This document shows, one piece after another, positions 53,409-61,397 of a stretch of DNA of 64,000 nucleotides. The number at the start of each line of letters is the position of its first letter. The first letter of the stretch is position 1. The stretch lies in assembly GCA_017449265.1 (NCBI GenBank), contig JAFSJW010000080.1, positions 1 to 64,000 of the forward strand, written 5' to 3'. The notes below the pieces were generated by a model. That model ran no database searches. It saw only the letters and a program-made list of their open reading frames with translations, and was not told where the DNA came from. The position numbers were made by a program, and so were the translations under genes. This DNA is from Treponema sp. Its GTDB lineage: Bacteria > Spirochaetota > Spirochaetia > Treponematales > Treponemataceae.

Positions 53409-53465
53409 AATACATAAGCACGGTTTTGCTCCGGTCCGTTCTGGAGATTACCGTGCTTTTGTATT
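53409..53465. terminator. Bidirectional terminator between purF and the NSS gene
   Basis: AATACATAAGCACGGT (53409-53424) pairs with ACCGTGCTTTTGTATT (53450-53465), one mismatch in 16, with an inner CTCC/GGAG hairpin. It separates convergent genes. Confidence 0.75.
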
Positions 53466-53480
53466 AGAGCAGGCAAAAAT

Positions 53481-54893
53481 CTAGAAATTCAAGATTCCAA
53501 TACTTTTAAGGAAAAGGACGAGGAGCAGGGCAGGGGATGCGAATTTGACCATAAAGATATACAAATTCTTTCTGGAGAACGATTCCCCGTTCTTCGTAAC
53601 CTCATCTATAATCGTCTTCGGCTTTAAAATCCAGCCGATAAGCACGCAAGTTCCGATTTCTACGACGGGCATGAGGATATTGTTGCTTATATAGTCCATG
53701 ATGTCCAGAATCTGGGCGGTAACGCCGTTCGGAAGCTTGAATTCAAAATAGAGCACATTGTAGCCCAAGCAGATTACGATTGCAATAACAAGCGCAATCG
53801 CGCCTTCGCATACTACGGAGCGTCGGCGCGAGATATGGAAGCGGTCCATAAAGCTTGAGACAATAGCCTCAAGGATTGAGATGGAGCTGGTGAGCGCGGC
53901 AAAAAACACCATCAAGAAGAAGAGTGCGCCTATAATGTTTCCGATAGCCCCCATTTGCGCAAAAATCTTCGGAATCGCCACGAATATAAGTCCTGGACCT
54001 GATGCCTGAAGACCTTCACGCCCCATGAAGACGAAGACTGTTGGAATAATCATCGTTCCTGCAAGGATTGCTATGGCGGTGTCGAAAATTTCTATTTTGT
54101 TGATTGATTTTACCAAATCGCTACGGTCGGGAACATAAGAGCCGTATGCAATCATGATTCCCATTGCGACGCTCAGGCTGTAGAAAAGCTGCCCCATTGC
54201 GTCCATGAGCGTAGTCATAAACGAGTTGACCGTAAGCGTAGACAAGTCCGGGATAAGCATAATCTTCAAGCCTTGAAGTCCTGTGCGCACTTGCCCGCCG
54301 TCCGTGCTTTTCATCGTCAGGGCGAAGATTGCGATTCCAACCACAAGAAGGACGAGTATAGGCATAAGGATTTTGGAAAGAATCTCGATTCCTTTTTTGA
54401 CTCCAAGATAGATGACAAAGCATGTTAGGAACAAGAACACCGCCGTGTACACGATAGGCGAAAACTGAGCCGTGATGAATGCCGTAAAGTAGCTTGACTC
54501 GGCACTGGCTGGTCCCTGTCCCGTAAGGAACGCAAGCGCGTATTTTAGAACCCAGCCGCCTATGATGCAGTAGTAGGGGATAATCATCATCGGGACAATG
54601 CAGGCGGCTTTTCCAAGCCACTTCCATTTTGGGCGGAGCATGGGGTATGCCGTGAGCGGGCTTTGCTTTGTCTTTCGGCCAATGGCGACCTCCGTGGTGA
54701 GAAGGGCAAAGCCGAATGTGACGGCAAGGACAAGGTATATGACCAAAAACAATCCGCCGCCGTCTTTTGCAGCCAGATACGGAAATCTCCAGATATTTCC
54801 AAGCCCCACGGCACTTCCTGCCGCCGCAAGGACAAATCCGAACGAATTTGAAAACGAATTTCGAGTGTGATTTTTTAAATGCATAGTTTTCAT
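53481..54893 (-). CDS. Neurotransmitter:sodium symporter family transporter
   Basis: 470 residues and about 11-12 membrane helices. The NSS signature FVLAAAGSAVGLGNIWRFPYL (helix 1) is followed by TEVAIGR in helix 2; the unwound helix 6 region is LFYSLSVAMGIMIAYGSY. Bacterial NSS proteins are Na+-coupled amino-acid importers (LeuT, TnaT). A TrpR-family gene lies 60 bp upstream in the same direction, hinting at tryptophan as cargo. A TAAAAT box (54901-54906) is seven nt from the ATG, suggesting a leaderless transcript of its own. Confidence 0.9.
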   Translation of the reverse strand: MKTMHLKNHTRNSFSNSFGFVLAAAGSAVGLGNIWRFPYLAAKDGGGLFLVIYLVLAVTFGFALLTTEVAIGRKTKQSPLTAYPMLRPKWKWLGKAACIVPMMIIPYYCIIGGWVLKYALAFLTGQGPASAESSYFTAFITAQFSPIVYTAVFLFLTCFVIYLGVKKGIEILSKILMPILVLLVVGIAIFALTMKSTDGGQVRTGLQGLKIMLIPDLSTLTVNSFMTTLMDAMGQLFYSLSVAMGIMIAYGSYVPDRSDLVKSINKIEIFDTAIAILAGTMIIPTVFVFMGREGLQASGPGLIFVAIPKIFAQMGAIGNIIGALFFLMVFFAALTSSISILEAIVSSFMDRFHISRRRSVVCEGAIALVIAIVICLGYNVLYFEFKLPNGVTAQILDIMDYISNNILMPVVEIGTCVLIGWILKPKTIIDEVTKNGESFSRKNLYIFMVKFASPALLLVLFLKSIGILNF

Positions 54894-54953
54894 AAATGGG
54901 ATTTTACCATGAAAACGACTGTTCGACTATGGGCGCGCGTGTTTCTGAGCGGG

Positions 54954-55283
54954 CTACAGACCCTTCTTGATTTTATCAAGAAGCCTTCGGAACGCGCTTT
55001 CGTCTTTTTTAAGCTCCTTTGAGCCGCGGGTAATTCTGCAAAGTGAGATGTGAAGCTCCTTTGAAATCTGCCTCTGGGGTATTCCCTGGTCCAGTTTCTG
55101 AACAAGAAGCCATCTTGTGGCTATGTCCTTTATTTCCGACGGAGTGAAAAGGCATTGGAAAAAATCCTCTATAAATACAGGGTCGTGGCTTTTTGAAAGG
55201 ACTGAGAAAATCTGTGAGAGGGATTTTTTATGCTCGTCCGTAAGCATATTTTTTTCTGCGCTTCCGATGGTGTTGTTATTCAT
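54954..55283 (-). CDS. TrpR/YerC family transcriptional regulator
   Basis: 109 residues, all helical. The TrpR-like helix-turn-helix reads LFTPSEIKDIATRWLLVQKLDQGIPQRQISKELHISLCRITRGSKEL, close to the Trp repressor superfamily signature. The ATG at 55283 is chosen because TTGCCG, 17 bp and TATCCT (55293-55298) end nine nt before it. It precedes the NSS transporter gene and may control it. Confidence 0.85.
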   Translation of the reverse strand: MNNNTIGSAEKNMLTDEHKKSLSQIFSVLSKSHDPVFIEDFFQCLFTPSEIKDIATRWLLVQKLDQGIPQRQISKELHISLCRITRGSKELKKDESAFRRLLDKIKKGL

Positions 55284-55356
55284 AGAAACATTAGGATAAC
55301 ACAAAAATCAGCTCTCGGCAAATGAAACAATTTTTCTTGGGCATTCTCTTACCTAC

Positions 55357-55431
55357 TTTGTCAATTTCTCGTACAGCTTGAAAAGTTCCGCCACGCACTC
55401 GCTTTCGGTCATTTTTGGGGTGAAGTAGTAT
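55357..55431. repeat. 75-bp perfect direct repeat, left copy
   Basis: Identical to 56130-56204. On the minus strand it contains an open segment (YFTPKMTESECVAELFKLYE...) that reads like a piece of a real protein's C-terminus. The last codons of hicB run into it. Confidence 0.9.
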
Positions 55432-55831
55432 GCTTGCACTGCAGCTCGGTCGTTTGTTTAAAGGCACGGGCGATATGTTCTTTTTCTGAATTTTTGGCAA
55501 GAAGATAAACACAATACTGATTCATGCTTACACCTTCTTTTTTTGAATCTTCGGCAAGAGTTTTATGTAAAGTTTTTGGAAGGCGAAGTTTAAATTGTCC
55601 TGAATATGAATCAGCTGTTTCTGGTTCAGGAATTTCAATTCCATCTTCGAGAGCTGATGTTAGCCACTCTTTTTTTGCGTCTTCGGCATTTGCAGTAACC
55701 TCAGCGACAGTTTCACCACAAGTAATACAGCCGGGAAGCTCAGGATACGAAGCAACGAAACCAGATTCTTCTGTATCTGGAATTATTTCCAATTTGTAAG
55801 GCAACTTCATATATTCTTCAAAAGTTCTCAT
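55409..55831 (-). CDS. hicB: HicB family antitoxin
   Basis: 140 residues. The partial RNase H-like HicB fold shows YKLEIIPDTEESGFVASYPELPGCITCGET and EVTANAEDAKKEWL; the C-terminal ribbon-helix-helix is GQFKLRLPKTLHKTLAEDSKKEGVSMNQYCVYLL. ATG at 55831 has GAGG seven nt upstream and follows the hicA stop by one base. The last residues (HTTSPQK) are encoded by the 75-bp repeat, so the native end may have been altered. By family role it binds HicA and the operator. Confidence 0.9.
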   Translation of the reverse strand: MRTFEEYMKLPYKLEIIPDTEESGFVASYPELPGCITCGETVAEVTANAEDAKKEWLTSALEDGIEIPEPETADSYSGQFKLRLPKTLHKTLAEDSKKEGVSMNQYCVYLLAKNSEKEHIARAFKQTTELQCKHTTSPQK

Positions 55832-55832
55832 A

Positions 55833-56090
55833 TCAGTCCTCATTTTTCGTGTTGGCGTATTCTGCTTCAATAATTTCTTTTACCATTCTTACATAAACTG
55901 TTTTTATCGGTTCGTGATTCGGAATGGTTATAGGATTACAGCCTGGTTTTCGGAAAGTATAGTGGCTGCTACCACTTTTCGGTTGGCAAGCAACATAGCC
56001 ATAGTTTTGCAGAATTTTACTAAGTTCTGCAAAGCGCATATTCTTATCAAGCGATTTTATCTTGCTCAATAATTTTTCCCATTGTGCCAT
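55833..56090 (-). CDS. hicA: HicA family mRNA interferase toxin
   Basis: 85 residues with the double-stranded RNA-binding fold of HicA: MRFAELSKILQNYGYVACQ, KSGSSHYTFRKPG with the catalytic His in SSHYTF, and PNHEPIKTVYVRMVKEI. The ATG at 56090 follows a perfect promoter (56097-56125) by six nt, so the toxin is made from a leaderless mRNA, while hicB has a good ribosome site; that difference would favour antitoxin over toxin synthesis. Confidence 0.92.
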   Translation of the reverse strand: MAQWEKLLSKIKSLDKNMRFAELSKILQNYGYVACQPKSGSSHYTFRKPGCNPITIPNHEPIKTVYVRMVKEIIEAEYANTKNED

Positions 56091-56096
56091 GATTGT

Positions 56097-56125
56097 ATTA
56101 TAAATGGTGTTATATATGGTGTCAA
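56097..56125 (-). promoter_or_regulatory. Consensus promoter and operator candidate of hicAB
   Basis: On the minus strand TTGACA (56120-56125), 17-bp spacer, TATAAT (56097-56102). The spacer and -10 are made of tandem 12-bp repeats ACACCATATATA/ACACCATTTATA (56099-56122), a likely HicB binding site. Confidence 0.85.
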
Positions 56126-56129
56126 CTTT

Positions 56130-56204
56130 TTTGTCAATTTCTCGTACAGCTTGAAAAGTTCCGCCACGCACTCGCTTTCGGTCATTTTTGGGGTGAAGTA
56201 GTAT
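56130..56204. repeat. 75-bp perfect direct repeat, right copy
   Basis: Identical to 55357-55431; the two bracket the 700-bp hicAB cassette. Upstream of this copy the minus-strand open segment extends further (STFVDEYYFTPKMTES), so this looks like the original copy. Confidence 0.9.
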
Positions 56205-56284
56205 TCATCAACGAATGTGGACGATTTGGTACTAATTTTGCAATTGCTTTTAATATTTCCTTTTTTTCTCTATTCTAATGAGGT

Positions 56285-57106
56285 ATGAAATCGAAACTAT
56301 TTTTCTTTATGATTTTTCTTTTTTCAGGACTGATGATTTTTGCTCTTTCTCCGGCTGAGGACGAATACATCCAGAAAATCTTGTCGTTCCGCCTGTCGCT
56401 CAGAACTTACGCCTCTGCGGACGAAGCGATTGAAAAAATCCATGAGTTCGAGGAGTCCCAGCGGGAAGAAATCGGGCGGCTTGGCGAAGAGGCACGGCTC
56501 GTTTCGGAGAATATGCTTAGGACGGCAGAATACAACTGTGAGTACGAAAAAGATGTAAAGTCGAAAAAACTTGAAAAAATCTTAAGGGCGACTTTTGAAA
56601 AAATCCTTGCCCACAATGAGAACCACAAAAAAGAAGAGCTTTCCGATATTTTCATAATCTCGTCGGCTGACATAATCAACTCTATGGTTCAGTTTTTGCC
56701 CATGTCGGAGGCAATGAAGTTCGGTCTTCAGGAAAAAAAAGACTACGACGCTGTTCTGGAAAAAAATCCAAAGATGTCGCTCGCGCTCATAAATTCCGCG
56801 CTCTGGTATTATTTTGCGCCTTCCTTTGCGGGCGGAAGCACAAAAAAAGCGGAGGGGCTTTTCAGGAATGCGGTAAAGTACGCTTCTAACGATTACGAAA
56901 AATACTATTCCGCAATTTATTTGTCCCAGTTTTTGTTTGAGCAAAAAGACTTTTCAAATGCCGGAGTTTATCTTTCAGATGCGGAGAAAATCTTGCCCGG
57001 GGCGCGGTATATTCCGTTCATCAGAAAAATAAACTCGCTTGGATTCTCGCTCTACGATTTCAACGACAACAGAAAGCGCGAGAAAGTTCAGAAAGCTATG
57101 CGCTAG
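56285..57106 (+). CDS. Secreted helical repeat (TPR-like) protein
   Basis: 273 residues with a signal peptide (FFMIFLFSGLMIFALSPAE). The rest is helical; residues about 150-250 look like two or three TPR-type helix pairs (NPKMSLALINSALWYYFAP, AEGLFRNAVKYASNDYEKYY, DFSNAGVYLSDAEKILPGA). The TRAP-associated T-component proteins of treponemes have a similar look but longer repeats; no firm function. A TATTCT box lies eight nt before the ATG. Confidence 0.65.
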   Translation: MKSKLFFFMIFLFSGLMIFALSPAEDEYIQKILSFRLSLRTYASADEAIEKIHEFEESQREEIGRLGEEARLVSENMLRTAEYNCEYEKDVKSKKLEKILRATFEKILAHNENHKKEELSDIFIISSADIINSMVQFLPMSEAMKFGLQEKKDYDAVLEKNPKMSLALINSALWYYFAPSFAGGSTKKAEGLFRNAVKYASNDYEKYYSAIYLSQFLFEQKDFSNAGVYLSDAEKILPGARYIPFIRKINSLGFSLYDFNDNRKREKVQKAMR

Positions 57107-57112
57107 AAGCGG

Positions 57113-58900
57113 CTAATTCGACCACTCGGCGACTTTTTTCTCTTTCTTTGCCTTGTATTCAAGCGCGATTCCGTAGGTTTCCTCATAGATTTTTTTCCAT
57201 GCCTCAAAGTTCTTGCTCCGCATTGCCTCTACATTCTGGCGAACGGAAAGCGACTGGTCCGGGTAGATTGGCTCAAGGATATGGATTGTGTATTCTTGGA
57301 CCGGAAAACCGTCCTGTCCGATAAAATTCGAGTCGTTCATAGTGATGAAAAAGGGAATTACGGGAACTTTGTTGTCAGCCGCGAATTTGAACGCACCGTT
57401 CGTAAGCGGACGGGGCTTTTTGTAGTTCCACCACATTGCCTGCTCCGCATACACAAGGATATGCCTTCCCTGAAAAAGATACTGCCTTACGGCTTCGATG
57501 AATTTTTTCATGGTGGAAGGATTCTGGCTCAGCGGAAGCGTGTTACAGTGGCGGAACAAAAATCCGTAGAATCCGGGGAAATTCGTGTAATTTCCTTCTC
57601 GGATGACTTTCAGAAGCTCTTTCTTGTAGACATGCTTTTCAATCGCCTTGTACAGCGCAAAGTTGTCGAATGCGTTGAAGTGATTGCAAGTGAGAATCGC
57701 GCCTGTGTGCTTTAGGCCTACATAATTTTCCATCCCGCGGACTTCTTTTATTATCAGTTTATGATTTTTTATTAGCTTGTTTATGAAAAAACGCCCTGCC
57801 GCATTCGCAATTTTTGTTAGAACCCTGTTGGAGAACTTTTTGTTCATGTAGTCAACTTGATTCGGGAGAAGCGGAATTGTTGGAGGATCGTCCTCAACAT
57901 CTTCTGAAAAACGACCTTCCCGCTCGTACTCGTCAATCTTACGGAGGATTTTAACTCGGTCAATCGCCTTGTCTTTTGTTTTTGCGTAAGAATAAGGGTC
58001 ATCGATGCAGTCCTCAATGTCCTCAACAAGAATCTCAAAGCCTTTTTGCGCTTTTTCTCTGTCATCGTCTGAGTAATTGTTCAGGACTGATTTACATTCC
58101 TCAAAAAAATCTGTTTTCTCGGAGTATTTCCAGAATACATCCGACCACTTCGTATTCGGAAAATGCCAGGGCTTAAAGTTTAGTTTGAAATGGATTATTT
58201 TTACGCTTTTGTCATCGAACCCCGGCGTGTCGAATGCGCCTTTGTTCCATTTTTGGTCAAGCAGAATGTGATTTTCGCCGCAAAGCACATTCAAGTAGTC
58301 CTCGTCTTGTGTAATCAGGAATGTGTAGCTGTTCAGAAGCTGTATGAACGATGATTCAAAATCGCTCTCGCGGTATTTGTCTGCGTTTATCAGCAGGACT
58401 CCCGCGCTGAAAAATGTTTTTGTGTCAAGACCAAGGTTCTTTTCGATGTACTTGCCGTAAGCAGGGACTATGTCTATTACATCTTCTCGGGCTGCTGCCA
58501 GAACGCAGTCACCAAGCTCGGTGTCGTAAAGCTCGGAAATGTCGTCTACAACGGCAGTGTCTGAATCAATATAGATTATCTTGTCGTACTGAGGAAAAAT
58601 CCTTGGGATAAAAAGACGGCAGTAAGTCTCGCGCGTGTAGTAGTCCCTCAGGTGGAATGTTCCGTCCGAGTTCTCCATTTCCTCTCGCAATGATTTAAAA
58701 TCAATTGAATATTCTACGGGGGAGTCAACGACTGATTTTTTGAGCTTTTCGATGTTTTCTTTGCTCAAATCAATATAAAGCACATAGATTCGGTAGATTG
58801 ATTCATTTGAGGCGTTCTCAAGCAGCGAACGCATTGCAACGGCTAGGAATGGTGCATAGTTGTTGTCCGATGCAAAAAAAATCGGTATTTCTCTTTTCAT
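57113..58900 (-). CDS. GT8 glycosyltransferase fused to a PlsC-type acyltransferase
   Basis: 595 residues. Residues 1-280 are a GT8 (LgtC-like) glycosyltransferase: IPIFFASDNNYAPFLAVAMR and the metal motif IIYIDSDTAVVDD, with SAGVLLINADKYR and HFKLNFKPW. After a helical linker, residues about 385-590 are a PlsC-type acyltransferase: LTCNHFNAFDNFAL (NHxxxxD motif), LFRHCNTLPLSQ, and ILVYAEQAMWW in place of FPEGTRS. It may glycosylate and acylate one envelope lipid. The ATG at 58900 is chosen because TTGACT, 18 bp and TACAAT end eight nt before it; the frame open to 58951 crosses that promoter. Confidence 0.87.
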   Translation of the reverse strand: MKREIPIFFASDNNYAPFLAVAMRSLLENASNESIYRIYVLYIDLSKENIEKLKKSVVDSPVEYSIDFKSLREEMENSDGTFHLRDYYTRETYCRLFIPRIFPQYDKIIYIDSDTAVVDDISELYDTELGDCVLAAAREDVIDIVPAYGKYIEKNLGLDTKTFFSAGVLLINADKYRESDFESSFIQLLNSYTFLITQDEDYLNVLCGENHILLDQKWNKGAFDTPGFDDKSVKIIHFKLNFKPWHFPNTKWSDVFWKYSEKTDFFEECKSVLNNYSDDDREKAQKGFEILVEDIEDCIDDPYSYAKTKDKAIDRVKILRKIDEYEREGRFSEDVEDDPPTIPLLPNQVDYMNKKFSNRVLTKIANAAGRFFINKLIKNHKLIIKEVRGMENYVGLKHTGAILTCNHFNAFDNFALYKAIEKHVYKKELLKVIREGNYTNFPGFYGFLFRHCNTLPLSQNPSTMKKFIEAVRQYLFQGRHILVYAEQAMWWNYKKPRPLTNGAFKFAADNKVPVIPFFITMNDSNFIGQDGFPVQEYTIHILEPIYPDQSLSVRQNVEAMRSKNFEAWKKIYEETYGIALEYKAKKEKKVAEWSN

Positions 58901-58908
58901 ACAGACTA

Positions 58909-58938
58909 ATTGTATGATTTTTGATAGAAGAAAGTCAA
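58909..58938 (-). promoter_or_regulatory. Promoter of the GT8-PlsC gene (leaderless)
   Basis: On the minus strand TTGACT (58933-58938), 18-bp spacer, TACAAT (58909-58914), then eight nt to the ATG. The -35 box touches the palindromic element next to it. Confidence 0.7.
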
Positions 58939-58939
58939 A

Positions 58940-59015
58940 GGGACTGTCCAAAAAGTATGGTCATGCTGAACTCGTTTCGGAATGACACTATGCAAAGAGC
59001 TTATTGGACAGCCCC
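58940..59015. repeat. 76-bp palindromic element (terminator-like)
   Basis: Imperfect 12-bp terminal inverted repeats (GGGACTGTCCAA and TTGGACAGCCCC) enclose a second palindrome (GGTCATGCTGAACTCG...GGAATGAC). T-rich tails on both sides would let it end transcription of the small membrane protein gene. Related pieces occur at 33957-34012, 35652-35788 and 45280. Confidence 0.6.
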
Positions 59016-59021
59016 TGTTTT

Positions 59022-59276
59022 TTACCACTTCTTTCCGAGAATAAGGCGAAGAAGTGCGATGAGGATACATGCACCGGCGATGTCGATGATGATTGTTCCC
59101 AAAAGTCCGCCGCCTGCGATTCCGAGAACACCTGCGAGCCAGCCGCCCAAGCATGAGCCTACGATACCGATGATGCAGCTTACGATAAAGCCGTGCGAGC
59201 TTTTCATAATAAGGCTCGCAAGCCATCCGATAAGCGCACCGATAAGAATCATAATGATAAGTGCTGTAAGTGACAT
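59022..59276 (-). CDS. GlsB/YeaQ/YmgE family small membrane protein
   Basis: 84 residues, three membrane helices with the Gly-rich pattern of the transglycosylase-associated protein family: IGALIGWLASLIM, IVSCIIGIVGSCLGGWLAGVLG, and GTIIIDIAGACILIALLRLI. The name is historical and no enzyme activity is shown; members are often stress-induced. AAGGAG lies six nt before the ATG and a TATAAT box is about 40 nt further upstream. The frame upstream of 59276 is not conserved. Confidence 0.88.
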   Translation of the reverse strand: MSLTALIIMILIGALIGWLASLIMKSSHGFIVSCIIGIVGSCLGGWLAGVLGIAGGGLLGTIIIDIAGACILIALLRLILGKKW

Positions 59277-59528
59277 AAAAACTCCTTGTATGTGTGAGTA
59301 GTGAATCCTGCAAATTATAGGGCAACGCCCACGGAAATTTGTTGCGGATGCGCCGAAGAAAAACGGCACTTATTCAGTATACTCTATTTCTGAGCAAAAT
59401 GCACGGGTTTTTTGTCCGCAGATTTCCGTCCGCTAAAGATTCGTTACTGTCATGCAGCACTCGGTTCTGAATCATATCGTGCTGAAATTCCGAAACAAGT
59501 GCTGAACGACTTTTCATACTCGATTTCC

Positions 59529-60794
59529 TTACTTAAAATTCTTAACGACCTCAAGGTCAAGGGTGGCGAAAAGGTCATCGATTGTTTCACGGCGGCGGAT
59601 TTGGATTACTTCTCCGTTCTCTCGGAGAAGTAGCTCGCCTGCGCGGAGTTTTCCGTTATAGTTAAAGCCCATAGCCCGGCCGTGCGCGCCTGCGTCGTGG
59701 ATTATGAGAATATCACCCCTGTCAATTTTGGGGAGAGGTCTCTGGACGGCGAACTTGTCACAGTTCTCGCAAAGGCTTCCTACTACATCGTAAACATGGT
59801 CTTTCGGGGCGTTCTCCTTTCCTGAGACCGTAAGCTCATGGTACGCGCCGTACATTCCTGGGCGCATGAGGTCTGCCATGCACGAGTCCGTTCCGATGTA
59901 CTCGCGGTAGATGTGCTTTTCGTGGATTGCTTTTGTTACGAGCCAGCCGTAAGGCCCCGTAATCGGCCGTCCGCACTCAAAGCAGATTCGCATTGGATCA
60001 AGGCCCGCCGGAACGATTAGGCTTTCGTAAAGCTCGTGGATTTTGCGCGCGACATATTCCAAATCGACTTTTTTCTGGTCTTCGCGGTACGGAATTCCTA
60101 CGCCGCCTCCCAAGTCCACGAACGAGATTTTGACGCCTGTTTTTTCTTTGACCTCAAGAACAAGCTCAAATACGAGTTTTGCAGTGTCTACGAAAAAGTC
60201 CGGGTTCAGCTCGTTTGATGCCACCATTGTGTGAAGCCCGAATTTTTTTACTCCGTTCTCCTTGCAGATTCGGTATGCTTCAATCATCTGCTCGCGGGTA
60301 AGACCGTACTTGGCTTCCTCCGGCTTTCCGATGATAGAATTGCAGCCGTGCTTTGCCTGGCCTGGATTGTAGCGGAAGCAGATTGTTTCGGGAAGTTTTC
60401 CCAGCGATTCTTTCAAAAAATCAATATGGGTTATATCGTCAAGATTGATTATGTCACCTTCTGCCTGCGCGTATTTGTATTCGGACGCCGGCGTTTCGTT
60501 CGATGTGAACATGACGAAATCGCCTTTCAAGCCAACCATCTTTGAGAGCATAAGCTCAGGAAGACTTGAGCAGTCAGTTCCGCATCCTTCTTCGGCAAGA
60601 ATTTTGAGGATGTACGGGTTTGGGCAGGCTTTTACCGCATAGTACTCGCGGAATTCTGGGAAAATAGAGAATGCCTTTGTGAAATAGCGCATATTCTCAC
60701 GGATTGCTTTCTCATCATAAATGTAGAAAGGTGTGGGGAACTTCTCTGTGAGCTTTACAAGCTCTTCGTGAGTAAGTGGAAAATTTGAACTCAT
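59529..60794 (-). CDS. lysA: Diaminopimelate decarboxylase
   Basis: 421 residues, fold type III PLP decarboxylase. PLP-binding Lys is in YYAVKACPNP; GTDCSSLPEL, the glycine loop VDLGGGVGIPY, ECGRPITGPYG and the second-subunit Cys in VVGSLCENCD are visible. It makes lysine from meso-diaminopimelate; ornithine or carboxynorspermidine decarboxylases are the less likely alternatives. A GAGG ribosome site and a TATAAT box (60831-60836) precede it. Confidence 0.88.
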   Translation of the reverse strand: MSSNFPLTHEELVKLTEKFPTPFYIYDEKAIRENMRYFTKAFSIFPEFREYYAVKACPNPYILKILAEEGCGTDCSSLPELMLSKMVGLKGDFVMFTSNETPASEYKYAQAEGDIINLDDITHIDFLKESLGKLPETICFRYNPGQAKHGCNSIIGKPEEAKYGLTREQMIEAYRICKENGVKKFGLHTMVASNELNPDFFVDTAKLVFELVLEVKEKTGVKISFVDLGGGVGIPYREDQKKVDLEYVARKIHELYESLIVPAGLDPMRICFECGRPITGPYGWLVTKAIHEKHIYREYIGTDSCMADLMRPGMYGAYHELTVSGKENAPKDHVYDVVGSLCENCDKFAVQRPLPKIDRGDILIIHDAGAHGRAMGFNYNGKLRAGELLLRENGEVIQIRRRETIDDLFATLDLEVVKNFK

Positions 60795-60989
60795 GCTAAA
60801 ACCTCATTTTATTTTGACTGTTTCGTTTCTATTATAATAATCCGAATGGAAAGGTGGAAGCATAATCGCACACCTTCTTCAATGAAAAAAAATCTCTTTT
60901 GGAATCGCGGAATCGGCGATATAGCCTTTCTTACGCGTCCCTTCGCATCGTTCAGAGCTGCTTCTATTCCGCCTTTCCTGTATTTTGTC
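60795..60989. other. lysA promoter area and unassigned sequence
   Basis: Holds the minus-strand TATAAT at 60831-60836 and the scrambled end of the CarD pseudogene. Frames open here on both strands show no domain. Confidence 0.4.
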
Positions 60990-61388
60990 AGACAGCTTGC
61001 GCTCCTGAATAGGAAGTTCCTTGACCTTTTAGCGGTGGTACAGGCAGCGGACGATGCTCGCAATGTCCGAAACGCTTCCTTTTTTGAGCAAATCAAGGTT
61101 CATCTGATAGCGCAACTTCCAGTCGGAAGTTACAGGCTTAATTTCGTCAGAAAGCGACTCAAGGACAGCCTTTGCCTCTCCTGCGGAGACGATTGCCCTT
61201 ATTCCGACAAGGCTTGCTTTTTCCACGGGAACGAGAACATCCATGTCCGAAACATCAATATGAATGTCATAATAAGTGACCGTCTTGCCGTCAACTTTTT
61301 TCTCGTAAATGTCTGTGATTTTTCAAACACCCTGACTCGGGTAAACAATCTGCTGGTCAATAGAAAACTCTAAATTTTCGCTACTCAT
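60990..61388 (-). pseudogene. CarD/CdnL family transcription factor pseudogene
   Basis: From ATG 61388 the frame reads IDQQIVYPSQGV, TGA (61323-61325), then KITDIYEKKVDGKTVTYYDI, VLVPVEKASLVGIRAIV, DWKLRYQMNLDLLKKGSVSD, RCLYHR, TAA (61029-61031), then KVKELPIQERKLSD, after which the family match is lost. This is the RNA-polymerase-binding CarD family, which normally has a Gly where the TGA is and Ser where the TAA is. Two nonsense changes and a broken C-terminus mark a pseudogene. Its promoter (TTGAAG, 17 bp, TATACT, 61398-61426, nine nt from the ATG) is still intact. Confidence 0.85.
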
Positions 61389-61397
61389 AGAACCTAT

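Noticed and set aside
55357..56204. CRISPR array
   Set aside because: Only two 75-bp repeats with a protein-coding cassette between them.
58901..58951. N-terminal extension of the GT8-PlsC protein
   Set aside because: It spans the TTGACT/TACAAT promoter and GT8 proteins start at the IPIFFASD strand.
59412..59633. 73-codon plus-strand frame overlapping the end of lysA
   Set aside because: It is mostly antisense to lysA, lacks a ribosome site and shows no domain.
16786..61325. TGA read as a sense codon (two genes have in-frame TGA)
   Set aside because: TGA is the normal stop of galE, the hybrid kinase, leader peptide 2, hicA and others, and the CarD copy also has a TAA; the residues expected at the two TGA sites differ.
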